A stretch of 6,558 nucleotides of DNA, taken from positions 1-6,558 of the forward strand of contig CAZACQ010000028.1 in NCBI GenBank assembly GCA_964483725.1, written 5' to 3'. Each line of letters begins with the position of its first letter. Position 1 is the stretch's first letter. A program made the position numbers and the translations under genes. Below are positions 1 through 6,282 of the stretch, in pieces. The stretch comes from CAZACQ01 sp964483725. GTDB lineage: Bacteria > Patescibacteriota > Gracilibacteria > Absconditabacterales > Absconditicoccaceae. Under the pieces are notes generated by a model that saw nothing but the letters and a program-made list of their open reading frames with translations, had not been told where the DNA came from and did no database searches.

Positions 1-1634
1 ATGAATATTATAGACCTTGAGATTCATTTTGAACATGATATAAAGATATTGCTTGAATAACTCCAACTATAGAAAACCATTTATGATTAGAAGTAGAAGA
101 AAAACAAGATTGATTACCAGATGATGCAGTACAATATAATAAAGATATATATACAATAGAATATATATCAGATACTTGATACTGGGAAAATTATGTAGAT
201 GATACTTGAAATTGTTTTACTTCAGATAGTAGATATAATATTACAGAATGTACTAATTACTCAGAAGCTAAGACAATCATAGAAGATCATTGTGATTGAA
301 AAACATTTGATTGATCTGTAGCAGCATATAAAAATTTGTGGTGAGAACGAGCTTATGATGGCGATGTTATCGTTCCATATTCTTATACAAATTCATGTCC
401 AACTGTCTGAGATACATTACAACCTCCCCACTTTGTAACCTATCTTAAAGTTCCCTGAGATGAGGATGGTTTATTTACAGATCCACCATGAGATTGATCT
501 GACTGAGAAGATTGAGAAGACTGAGAAGACTGACAATCATGTGAATTATATAGTGATTATATAGATGAAGATTGAAGACAATGCTTTGAATATACTTGTG
601 ATGATTGAGAGACAACACAAACAGTTTGTGATTGATTAGACTGAGAAGATTGAAAAGATTGAGAAGACTGAGAAGACTGACAATCATGTGAATTTTTATG
701 AACACGAACAAATGAAGACTGAAAATCATGTTATGATTACAGTTGTGATTGAGGTGATAATATACAGTCAGTATGTTCATGATCTGACTGAGAAGATTGA
801 GAAGACTGAGAAGACTGACAAGATTGAGCTGATTGACAATCATGTGAATTATACAATTCATATACAGATAATGAATGAAGACAATGCTTTGATTATACTT
901 GTGATTGATGAGAAACAACACAAACAATTTGTGATTGAGCATGATGAGAATTATATCTTCCTCAAGAATTTTTAGATTATCTCACATGACAAGCAGAACA
1001 AGATATTGATGATTGAATTGATATATGAACTTGATGATTAGAAATAGATTTTTGAACTTGATTTATTTGAGATGATGAATTTTTTGATTTATTTGAAGAT
1101 TTCAATCTTGATAATATATGATGACTTGATATGTGATGAATATGAACATGAATACAAGAAAACATAAGACAACCAGATTTACACTTTTTTCAGGATGATC
1201 CTAATTCTAAATATTGTAGAATGTTCGATTGATCACATTTTAGGTATTATTCAGATGATTTAGTATTACCAGTTATTTCTTTTGATATATATACATTGTT
1301 TTGAGAAGAATTAGAAAATGATGATGAATCATGATTTATTGATCAATGACTTTCTTATTTAGATACAATTGTTGATTTCGTTATTACTCCTTATAATAAT
1401 TCATTATCAATATTAAATTCTTTATGATTAATTGATGATAATCAAAAAATCTGTTTCTTATGAACTGTACAAAAAATTGAATATCAACAATATATTTGAT
1501 CATCAACTAATATGTTTTTTCAATGATCAGAAAATTATTTTAGTAAATGAGAAATGAATGTTTATGATTATATTTTTTTATTCTTATATTGAATAATTTT
1601 TATTTATATAATAGTTTTAATTCTTAAAATCTAA
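1..1634 (+). CDS. pIII-like adsorption protein, C-terminal part (residues 100-643)
   Basis: The frame has codons starting at positions divisible by 3, is open in code 25 from the window start, and ends at TAA 1632-1634. Residues 101-262 form an acidic, Tyr/Asp-rich domain with scattered Cys. Residues 265-415 are three modules, each a collagen-like run (DGE/DGQ/DGK/DGA triplets) followed by a four-Cys unit beginning QSCE. Residues 416-620 are a non-repetitive acidic domain with a Gly/Asp-rich start. A hydrophobic segment near the C-terminus (about 621-641, ending ILKI) should anchor it in the inner membrane until assembly. This order (signal, receptor domains, flexible Gly-rich linker, C-terminal domain, anchor) parallels pIII of M13, with collagen-like linkers in place of GGGS repeats. 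Nearly every Gly in the modules is TGA. The role in host attachment is inferred. Confidence 0.82.
495..947 (+). repeat. three collagen-like plus four-cysteine modules inside the adsorption gene
   Basis: Three in-frame modules start near 495, 639 and 783. Each opens with Gly-X-Y triplets, mostly D-G-E encoded GAC/GAT-TGA-GAA. Each continues with QSCE and a unit of about 30 residues whose cysteines follow the order SCE, (R/K)(Q/S)C, Y(T/S)C, (V/I)C. The QSCE codons begin at 534, 681 and 837, spacings of 147 and 156 nt. The first and third Cys units are the most alike at DNA level. The second differs most just after QSCE (FLGTRT against LYSDYI and LYNSYT). In-frame recombination between modules would change length without breaking the frame. 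Trimerisation through the collagen-like part is an inference from the family. Confidence 0.9.
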
Positions 1635-1636
1635 AT

Positions 1637-2041
1637 ATGGCTTTACCAATAATCCCAGCAATAACTAAATGAGCGGCAAAAGTTTCGTGACGAGCATGGT
1701 GATCACTTAAAAAAGTTGCACCATGGACTGTTCCCGTTGTATCAACTTGAGCCTTAATATGAAAATGAGTTTTAAGTTATACTAAATATGTTGCTTGATT
1801 CCTATTATATTTACGATCTTCATTTTTTAAGTATATATTTTTTATTATTGTACTTTCTGTTGTACTAACTTATACAACTACAATAATAGCATTTGTATTA
1901 TATCATATTAATTCTTGAATTGCATTGACATTTTGAAGATTCGTTTCAATACATACTATAAATATAATATATTATTCTTTTATATGATTATTAATTTTAT
2001 TCATTTTTAAAGTTTTATTACAAAGAGTAGATAAAACCTAA
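1637..2041 (+). CDS. pVI-like minor coat / membrane protein
   Basis: A 134-aa protein in code 25, starting 2 nt after the adsorption gene stop, so almost certainly translated from the same mRNA. The N-terminal 50 residues are basic and contain a mildly hydrophobic stretch (about 31-58). Two clear membrane segments follow, near residues 64-90 and 107-128, and the protein ends with a short charged tail (QRVDKT). Location directly after the pIII-like gene, size and multi-pass topology match pVI, the M13 protein that caps the filament end together with pIII and helps release from the membrane. The assignment is by synteny and topology, since the sequence itself is not recognisable. A GC-rich hairpin follows at once, marking the probable end of the structural operon. 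Confidence 0.62.
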
Positions 2042-2049
2042 ATAAAGAA

Positions 2050-2091
2050 AATTTTCGGGGGGGCCCCGTTTAACGGGGTCCCGTAAATTTT
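2050..2091 (+). terminator. GC-rich hairpin, operon terminator and candidate origin/packaging element
   Basis: Core stem CCCCG (2064-2068), loop TTTAA (2069-2073), CGGGG (2074-2078), extended through a G-T wobble and GGG/CCC. After a small G bulge, the outer AAAATTT/AAATTTT flanks can also pair. A T-run follows the stem on the plus strand and an A-run precedes it, so it could terminate in both directions. It is the only strongly GC-rich stretch in an AT-rich genome and sits upstream of the replication genes. A second role as replication origin or packaging signal is therefore possible but unproven. Confidence 0.75.
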
Positions 2092-2114
2092 ATTATAATA
2101 ATATTAAACATCAC

Positions 2115-2166
2115 CAGATAAAAAAGTATAAAAAACACTTGATTTTTTATTTTATAAATATATAAT
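2115..2166 (+). promoter_or_regulatory. promoter of the 95-aa protein and replication genes
   Basis: TTGATT (2139-2144) is followed after 16 nt by TATAAT (2161-2166), a good sigma-70-type pair. Just upstream, CCAGATAAAAAAGTATAAAA (2115-2134) is a weaker match to the ATACCAAAAAAG box found before the coat genes. With that alignment an alternative -10, TATAAA (2153-2158), falls at nearly the same distance from the box as in the other copies. The ATG is at 2202. This follows the GC-rich hairpin, so it begins a new transcription unit. Confidence 0.6.
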
Positions 2167-2201
2167 AATTATACATTTATATAATAAACAATACTTTAAT
2201 C

Positions 2202-2489
2202 ATGACAAATACAATACAAGTAAGAGAACAACAAGCTTTTATCATTGATGTTTCAATTTTGTTTAAAAAAGACAAAAAAACTTGAGAAAAAACAAAAGAA
2301 TTACTTTGTATAATTAAATACTATAATTACTCTGAACAAACTTTATTTTTGGATGAAGAAAAATTTAGAAATTTTTTCTGAATATCTGATGAAATAACAG
2401 AAAAAAATATTCAAGAATTTAATAAAATTCTTAAAGAAAATTATGTAAAGCAAAACATAAATCTTACCACTAATTTATCTATAAATTAG
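2202..2489 (+). CDS. small unrecognised protein, positional candidate for ssDNA-binding protein
   Basis: A 95-aa protein with two in-frame TGA (Gly) codons, ending at TAG, the only TAG stop used here. It starts MTNTIQVREQQ and has an N-terminal half of alternating hydrophobic residues (FIIDVSILF, LLCIIKYYNY) that could be beta strands. The C-terminal half is charged and probably helical. I do not recognise the family. Its size, its place as first gene of the replication unit and the strong promoter resemble gene V (ssDNA-binding protein) of filamentous phages. The strand-then-helix pattern does not clearly show an OB fold, and a small regulator is an alternative. The hairpin right after it would let it be made in excess over Rep, as expected for a stoichiometric DNA-binding protein. 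Confidence 0.6.
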
Positions 2490-2499
2490 AAAAATAAAA

Positions 2500-2521
2500 A
2501 CACTGCATAATAATGCAGTGT
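2500..2521 (+). terminator. hairpin terminator or attenuator before rep
   Basis: A perfect 9-bp stem, ACACTGCAT (2500-2508) and ATGCAGTGT (2513-2521), with loop AATA, follows the TAG stop by 10 nt and is trailed by CATTTTATT. The T-run is interrupted, so termination may be partial. Only 28 nt separate it from the rep ATG, with no clear -35 box in between. Rep is therefore probably expressed by read-through at a reduced level. Confidence 0.7.
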
Positions 2522-2549
2522 CATTTTATTAATTAATTATATTAATTAT

Positions 2550-3635
2550 ATGTCTAATAAAAAATGATTATGATTTATTAAAAAATGATATTTTAATAAA
2601 TATATAAAAAAATCTGATTCAATATCTTGATGAATAGATTATTTAAGATTAACTGTTTCTGAGCCTGTTGATTATTTTGAAAAAATAATGACAATTCTAG
2701 ATAATGATAACAGTAATCTATATGTAGATGAAAATAATATGATCACATTCCAGAAAGTAAGATTATTTACTTGATATTGACTTATAGGTTCAGTAGTATA
2801 TTGAGCTTATAGCCGACCAATTCTATTATACAATCCTTTTGATAGAATAGAATTGTACAAAAACTATTGAAAAATAGATTTATATTGAACATATTTTAGA
2901 TTAATTGAATTGAATTGATTAGAAAATGACTTTATAGAAAAATTATATGATGATCAAATCGATATACTAGAAAAATGAAAAATAACAAGATTAGATTATA
3001 AATATGATATCTTTTTTAATGAAAAACAAGAATTAATAGACTTCAATAAATTCATAAAATACAGAACAAATTGAGTTATTAACATGTATAAGTATGAAGA
3101 AACTGAAATTACATGACAAACAAAAAACAATACTAAAACCAAACCTAGAACTTTAAATGTATACTACAAAGGGGATAAAATACAATCCCGAAGCTATTGA
3201 GCTAAACAAAGTAAAAGAATATTTACAAGAGCTTATAATAAATTAGATGATGTAAGCAAAAAATGAAAATACTTACTTTATGAAGATTATTATAATTATG
3301 AGAATGTACACCGTCTTGAATTCCAATTAATGAATCATTTTACTAAGTGATTTACTTATGAAAACAAAGATAAACTTCTTGAAAAATTCTTAAAACTTTT
3401 TGATTTTGATTATTCAGATAAAATCTATGAAAAAAGACAAGAAACAAATCTTCAAATATTAACAAACAGGATAAGATATTTTAAAGATTTTATTTGAAGA
3501 TGATATAAGATATATCAAAGTTGATATAATCCTTATCATATAATAACTGAGTGATTACTTAATAAAGAAATAGAGAAATGAGAATTAGAAAAACTATTTA
3601 ATGAAACATATGATGATTATTTTAAAACTAAATAA
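2550..3635 (+). CDS. replication initiator, Rep_trans / RstA-like
   Basis: A 361-aa protein in code 25. The signature of the Rep_trans (replication initiation factor) family is visible in order: ITRLDYKYD (R147, D149), then a G-x-K-x-S-x-R run (G217 to R223) leading to RAYNK (Y229, N230, K231), then HRLEFQL (R255, E257). Members nick the plus strand at the double-strand origin with a tyrosine and start rolling-circle replication; RstA of CTX-type phages and pT181 RepC are examples. Y229 is the most likely nicking tyrosine, by position only. No HUH motif is present, so it is not the HUH type. The N-terminus is basic, and the C-terminal 70 residues are charged and helical. The start at 2550 gives 28 nt after the hairpin. 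The next gene begins 7 nt after its stop. Confidence 0.78.
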
Positions 3636-3642
3636 CAAAACA

Positions 3643-3942
3643 ATGAAAAATTTAAAAATAAATAAAGTACCAAAATATGAAAAAATTGAATTAAATGAAT
3701 ATCAAAAATCATTATTGGAAACTTTGAAATTATTATCATTAGCACATCAAACAAAAGAAGATATTGATAGAGATTTTCAACTAATTATTAAAATTGAAAT
3801 TTACAACATAAATCAAGCATATTACAAAGCAGAAAAACAACTTAAAAAAATAAAAAAATTAAATGAATTAAAACATTATTACTATTCAATATCAGAAAAT
3901 AATTCATTTGAATCAATAAAAAAAGAACTTTTAAAATATTAA
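3643..3942 (+). CDS. unrecognised lysine-rich helical protein
   Basis: A 99-aa protein that contains no glycine and thus no TGA, so it reads the same in any code. It is predicted to be nearly all helix. Residues 50-75 (YNINQAYYKAEKQLKKIKKL) have heptad-like spacing that could form a coiled coil, and lysine is very frequent. I do not recognise it. It lies 7 nt after rep and 9 nt before the ATPase gene, in the same transcription unit. An accessory role in DNA binding, replication or assembly is possible but not shown. An in-frame ATG at 3601, overlapping the end of rep, would add 14 residues. I prefer 3643 because it follows the rep stop closely. Confidence 0.72.
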   Translation: MKNLKINKVPKYEKIELNEYQKSLLETLKLLSLAHQTKEDIDRDFQLIIKIEIYNINQAYYKAEKQLKKIKKLNELKHYYYSISENNSFESIKKELLKY

Positions 3943-3951
3943 TAATAAAAA

Positions 3952-4899
3952 ATGAAATCATTAATTAATAAAATAAAAGAAAAAATAAACAAAATTTATT
4001 TAAGTATATTATACCCAAAATTGTACTGAGTTAGAACAGTTGTATGAGAATTTTGAGCATGAAAAACATTCAACACTTTTCTTTCTACTGCTAACTATAA
4101 AAAAAATAGAAATTCTTTTGTAATATCTAATGTACCTTATTGATTCAATGATTTATTTTATACTTCTAAAGATGATTTATTAAAAATATATAAGTTTTTA
4201 TTATTTTATTCTGCTTATCTTTCTACACCACTTTGACCACCAGATAATCCAGATTATAAAATATTAAAACAAAATTATAAATATAAATCAATAATACTTA
4301 TAACAGATGAAGTAGGTGCATATTTCAATCCTGTATCAACTTGAAAAGATTCAAAAATTCCTAATCAAGTACTTACAGTATTAAAACAAGCAAGAAAAAT
4401 AAATCTACTTGTACATAACATTGACCAAATACTATCTAAGGTAAATAAAGATTTCAGAGCTAATACTCCAGATATCAGAAACTATTATAAATGATTTTGA
4501 TTGATACAACGATATAAAGACTACTTACTAAAAACAAATGATAGTACAGATTTAAAATCTGATGAAGTTGCAGAACAGAAAAATAACCTTCTTTTTTCAT
4601 TGTATTTAAGTCCCAAAATCAAGAAATTATTAAATAGAAATAAATATCTAAAAGATAATTTTTATGACCAATCTTACTTATCATATTATATGACTTGATT
4701 TTGAGATGAACTTGAATATATATCTGCTTTTGATTTTATTGATCAAATATATTCTGATACCTGATGATTTATGCAAACATTCCAAATCACAGAAAAAGAA
4801 CATAACGAAATTATGGATAAACTTCAAAAAAAGTTAAATCAAAAAGATTTTAAAAATATTAATCTTGAATATAATGGAAAATATTATGAAAATAATTAA
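3952..4899 (+). CDS. pI/Zot-like assembly and extrusion ATPase
   Basis: A 315-aa P-loop ATPase. Walker A is GEFGAGKT at residues 32-39 (K38), and all three invariant Gly are TGA codons. Walker B is IILITDEVG with D119 and E120. An Arg-rich stretch, KQARKINLLVHNIDQ (R148), lies where Zot proteins carry the sensor/arginine region, followed by the DFR element. In filamentous phages pI/Zot forms an inner-membrane complex that powers extrusion of ssDNA coated with the major protein. Length is close to the M13 protein (about 350). Unlike typical Zot/pI, I see no membrane segment and no periplasmic tail, so it must reach the membrane through a partner or a lipid-associated face. The first 17 residues are basic and amphipathic. 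Its 3' end overlaps the XRE gene by 14 nt. Confidence 0.85.
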
Positions 4900-5068
4900 T
4901 AACACACGAATAAGAAAAAAAAGAAAACAAAATAAATTAACACAAGAACAAATTGCAAAAATTCTTAAAATTGATTATAAAACTTACAATAGAAAAGAAA
5001 ATTGAAAAACACCTTTTACTATTGATGAATTTGTTCAATTATTACAAATATTTAGTAAAAATAAATAA
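4886..5068 (+). CDS. XRE-family helix-turn-helix regulator
   Basis: A 60-aa protein made almost wholly of one Cro/CI-type HTH domain: RIRKKRKQNKLTQEQIAKIL, then the turn region KIDYKTYNRKENGK, then FTIDEFVQLLQIF. TQEQIA and the ENGK turn are characteristic, and the Gly of ENGK is TGA. It starts inside the last codons of the ATPase gene (14-nt overlap, different frame), which suggests coupled translation and low expression. It is the last gene before the coat promoters. Likely a repressor or timing switch for the coat and structural genes. Its operator is unknown, and the ATACCAAAAAAG box is a candidate. There is no dimerisation domain beyond the HTH, as in Cro-like proteins. Confidence 0.85.
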
Positions 5069-5070
5069 AA

Positions 5071-5114
5071 ATACCAAAAAAGGCATAAAAAAAATATATA
5101 CAATTAATTATTAT
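5071..5114 (+). promoter_or_regulatory. control box and -10 of major coat gene 1
   Basis: ATACCAAAAAAG (5071-5082) begins 3 nt after the XRE stop. A -10-like TATTAT lies at 5109-5114, and the coat ATG is 76 nt from the box start. No TTGACA-like -35 is evident. The box recurs at the same distance before coat gene 2 (exactly 76 nt) and nearly so before 5915 (73 nt). Confidence 0.55.
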
Positions 5115-5146
5115 GCATATACATTTATATTTTAATTTTAAAAACC

Positions 5147-5311
5147 ATGTATGAATTAGAAACTACTGCAGTTGAAAGTATATGAACGGCAGCAATGGAT
5201 ACAGCAAACAGTTTATTTTGAATTCTAGCATCTCTTTTGCCTGTTCTAGTTCCAGTTATAGTAATTATGTTTGCTATAGGTCTAGTTGTATGACTAATCA
5301 GGAAAAGATAA
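5147..5311 (+). CDS. major coat protein 1 (pVIII-like)
   Basis: A 54-aa protein in code 25. It has an acidic, small-residue N-terminal half (E3, E5, E10, D18), a hydrophobic membrane/core helix at about 23-51 with Pro32 and Pro36, and a basic end (R52, K53, R54). This is the standard filamentous-phage major coat layout: the acidic end faces outside, and the basic end contacts DNA inside the filament. The TTAVES start and GL-x-x-x-x-RK end are reminiscent of Pf1-type coat proteins. There is no cleavable signal peptide, so it must insert directly. It has its own leader and a terminator, suited to very high expression. Coat protein 2 is identical at 46 of 54 positions. Confidence 0.85.
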
Positions 5312-5332
5312 TATTCTAATATTTTACAAAAG

Positions 5333-5356
5333 AACGAGTTAATAGCTCGTTTTTTT
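5333..5356 (+). terminator. terminator of major coat gene 1
   Basis: Stem AACGAG (5333-5338) and CTCGTT (5346-5351), loop TTAATAG, then an unbroken T-run to 5356. A textbook rho-independent terminator 21 nt after the stop codon. Coat gene 2 would therefore rely on its own promoter. Confidence 0.88.
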
Positions 5357-5380
5357 CTTTTAAAAAAAATTATACAAAAT

Positions 5381-5423
5381 ATACCAAAAAAGTCATAGAA
5401 AAATTAAACATATTAATTATAAT
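5381..5423 (+). promoter_or_regulatory. control box and -10 of major coat gene 2
   Basis: ATACCAAAAAAG (5381-5392), 25 nt, then TATAAT (5418-5423), with the ATG at 5457. The -10 is a consensus hexamer here. The conserved part lies upstream of the normal -35 position, so the box may be an activator or operator site or replace the -35. Confidence 0.6.
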
Positions 5424-5456
5424 TCATATGCTTTTATATTATTAATCTAAAAAATC

Positions 5457-5621
5457 ATGTATGAATTGGGTACTTGATCAGTATCAAGTATATGAGATGC
5501 TGCAACTAATACAGCAAACAGTTTATTCTGAATTCTAGCATCTCTTTTGCCAGTGCTAGTTCCAGTTATAGTAATTATGTTTGCTATAGGTCTTGTTGTT
5601 TCTTTAATAAGAAAAAGATAA
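5457..5621 (+). CDS. major coat protein 2 (pVIII-like paralogue)
   Basis: A 54-aa paralogue of coat protein 1. Differences are at residues 5, 7, 8, 10, 14, 17, 18 and 49. Seven of these eight lie in the N-terminal 18 residues that would be exposed on the filament, while residues 19-48 are identical. It is less acidic at the N-terminus (E3, D14) and richer in Gly/Ser. In the identical region most DNA differences are synonymous, which points to selection on both copies and not a dying duplicate. It could co-assemble in a mosaic filament or be expressed under other conditions. Both coat genes use TGA for Gly13 and Gly25. Confidence 0.85.
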
Positions 5622-5676
5622 TATTCCAATATTTTACCCCCCAATATTAAACCCAAAAAGAAAAAAAGGAAAAAAA

Positions 5677-5825
5677 AAGAAAAACAACTTTGCCATATTT
5701 TTTTGATGAACAAGTCAAGACAAAAATCCCAAAAGAAAATTTGATTTTGTGGTTATTTTCTTTTGTGTCTTTTTTTGTCTTTACTTGTGAAAAATCAAAA
5801 AAATATCAAATGAGTTGTTTTTTTT
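5677..5825. repeat. giant imperfect hairpin in the non-coding gap (candidate packaging signal/origin)
   Basis: Two arms of about 65-70 nt pair in five perfect blocks: 5680-5689 with 5813-5822 (10 bp), 5695-5707 with 5794-5806 (13 bp), 5710-5715 with 5783-5788 (6 bp), 5717-5726 with 5772-5781 (10 bp), and 5730-5740 with 5755-5765 (11 bp). That is 50 bp in all with a 14-nt loop (5741-5754). The right arm ends in eight T, so as RNA it could also terminate the coat 2 transcript. In filamentous phages a long imperfect hairpin in the non-coding region is the packaging signal. This role is inferred. Confidence 0.85.
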
Positions 5826-5841
5826 ATTATCATAAAAAAAT

Positions 5842-5884
5842 ATACCAAAAAAGGGATGAAAAAATACTAAAAAACATTTATAAA
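5842..5884 (+). promoter_or_regulatory. control box and -10 of the minor structural operon
   Basis: ATACCAAAAAAG (5842-5853), then 25 nt, then TATAAA (5879-5884), the same box-to-hexamer spacing as in the coat 2 leader. The ATG at 5915 is 73 nt from the box start. It lies immediately after the giant hairpin and would drive the two small membrane proteins, the adsorption gene and the pVI-like gene. Confidence 0.55.
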
Positions 5885-5914
5885 TAAATCATTTAATATT
5901 AATAAAAAAACAAA

Positions 5915-6070
5915 ATGATTTGAGAAATTATTATATGAGTCATAAATTTATACTTATTATTGTGATTATATATTTTATTAGTATTACCATCTTTGTTTTT
6001 ATTTTATTTTGTGATTCATGTATTCGGTTGATGGATTTATAAACTAATATTAGATAAAAAATGAATTTAA
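5915..6070 (+). CDS. small hydrophobic protein, pVII/pIX-like candidate
   Basis: A 51-aa protein in code 25. It is mostly hydrophobic, with one long or two short membrane segments between residues 5 and 37, and ends with a basic tail (YKLILDKKGI). I do not recognise it by sequence. It is the first gene of the minor structural operon and overlaps the next gene by 10 nt. Size, hydrophobicity and its place between the major coat genes and the pIII-like gene fit the tiny minor proteins (pVII, pIX) that start filament assembly at the packaging-signal end. Confidence 0.65.
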
Positions 6071-6282
6071 GTTGACAAAACATTATTGACATATACCCTA
6101 CTGATTGCCGAACATACGACACTACAACACTATCTTGAGATACACAATATCTTGAAAAATGTGATTATCAAATAGTAGTCAATCAAGAAGAATTATTAAC
6201 AGTTTTCTTCAATCTTGTTGTATTAGTAGTAATATTTTTATTTATTTATAAATTAATAAAATGAGTTATAAAAATTTTTTAA
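6061..6282 (+). CDS. small single-pass membrane protein, minor coat candidate
   Basis: A 73-aa protein in code 25. Residues 1-44 are polar, with two cysteines (C16, C34) that could form a disulfide outside the membrane. Residues 46-63 are a membrane segment, and the tail (KLIKGVIKIF) is basic, giving an N-out, C-in topology with no cleavable signal. It overlaps the previous gene by 10 nt and the adsorption gene by 22 nt, each in a different frame, so the three are probably co-translated. Probable second minor capsid protein (pIX/pVII-like) or a membrane chaperone for the adsorption protein. The family is not recognised. Confidence 0.68.

Larger units (their letters stand above)
5071..5327 (+). 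repeat. tandem duplication, unit 1
   Basis: The unit runs from ATACCAAAAAAG to TAATATTCTAATATTTTAC and carries leader, coat gene 1 and the start of the 3' region. Unit 2 lies exactly 310 nt downstream with matched gene boundaries. The leader and 5' coding part have diverged, while the 3' coding half is nearly identical. Confidence 0.9.
5381..5637 (+). repeat. tandem duplication, unit 2
   Basis: Second copy of the leader-coat-3' unit, offset 310 nt from unit 1 without net insertions or deletions. It lacks the hairpin terminator that follows unit 1 and instead runs into a C-rich stretch (ACCCCCC) and the giant inverted repeat. Confidence 0.9.
5622..5914 (+). other. 293-nt non-coding region
   Basis: No convincing gene lies between coat gene 2 and the minor structural operon. 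The region holds, in order, a C-rich stretch near 5637-5653, a purine-rich A/G tract (5654-5684) that forms the foot of the left arm, the giant hairpin, and the leader with the third ATACCAAAAAAG box. Reading frames that cross it are low-complexity and run straight through both hairpin arms. Confidence 0.75.

Noticed and set aside
1..60. ATG at position 1 as a gene start
   Set aside because: That frame stops at TAA after 19 codons. The real frame is shifted by two bases and continues from 6558.
475..942. 155-aa minus-strand open frame, and the 95-aa plus-strand frame at 688-975
   Set aside because: Both are low-complexity readings of the repeated collagen/Cys DNA in the wrong frame. The true frame is the adsorption gene in code 25.
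4953..5135. 60-aa plus-strand frame and the 65-aa frame at 4501-4698
   Set aside because: The first is an out-of-frame shadow of the XRE gene and its downstream leader. The second is just an internal TGA-free piece of the ATPase.
5399..5426. Possible dif-like XerCD site (ATTAAACATAT...)
   Set aside because: One half resembles an Xer arm but the other does not, and AT-rich leaders give such matches by chance. No evidence of integration.
5447..5713. 88-aa minus-strand frame antisense to coat gene 2
   Set aside because: It lies opposite a clear coat gene and its N-terminus is translated purine-tract DNA (poly Phe). No independent support.
5690..5887. 65-aa plus-strand frame in the non-coding gap
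   Set aside because: It runs through both arms and the loop of the giant hairpin, so its composition reflects the inverted repeat. No domain is seen.
6072..6097. Two TTGACA hexamers as an internal promoter
   Set aside because: They lie inside the 73-aa coding region and no -10 hexamer at proper spacing follows.
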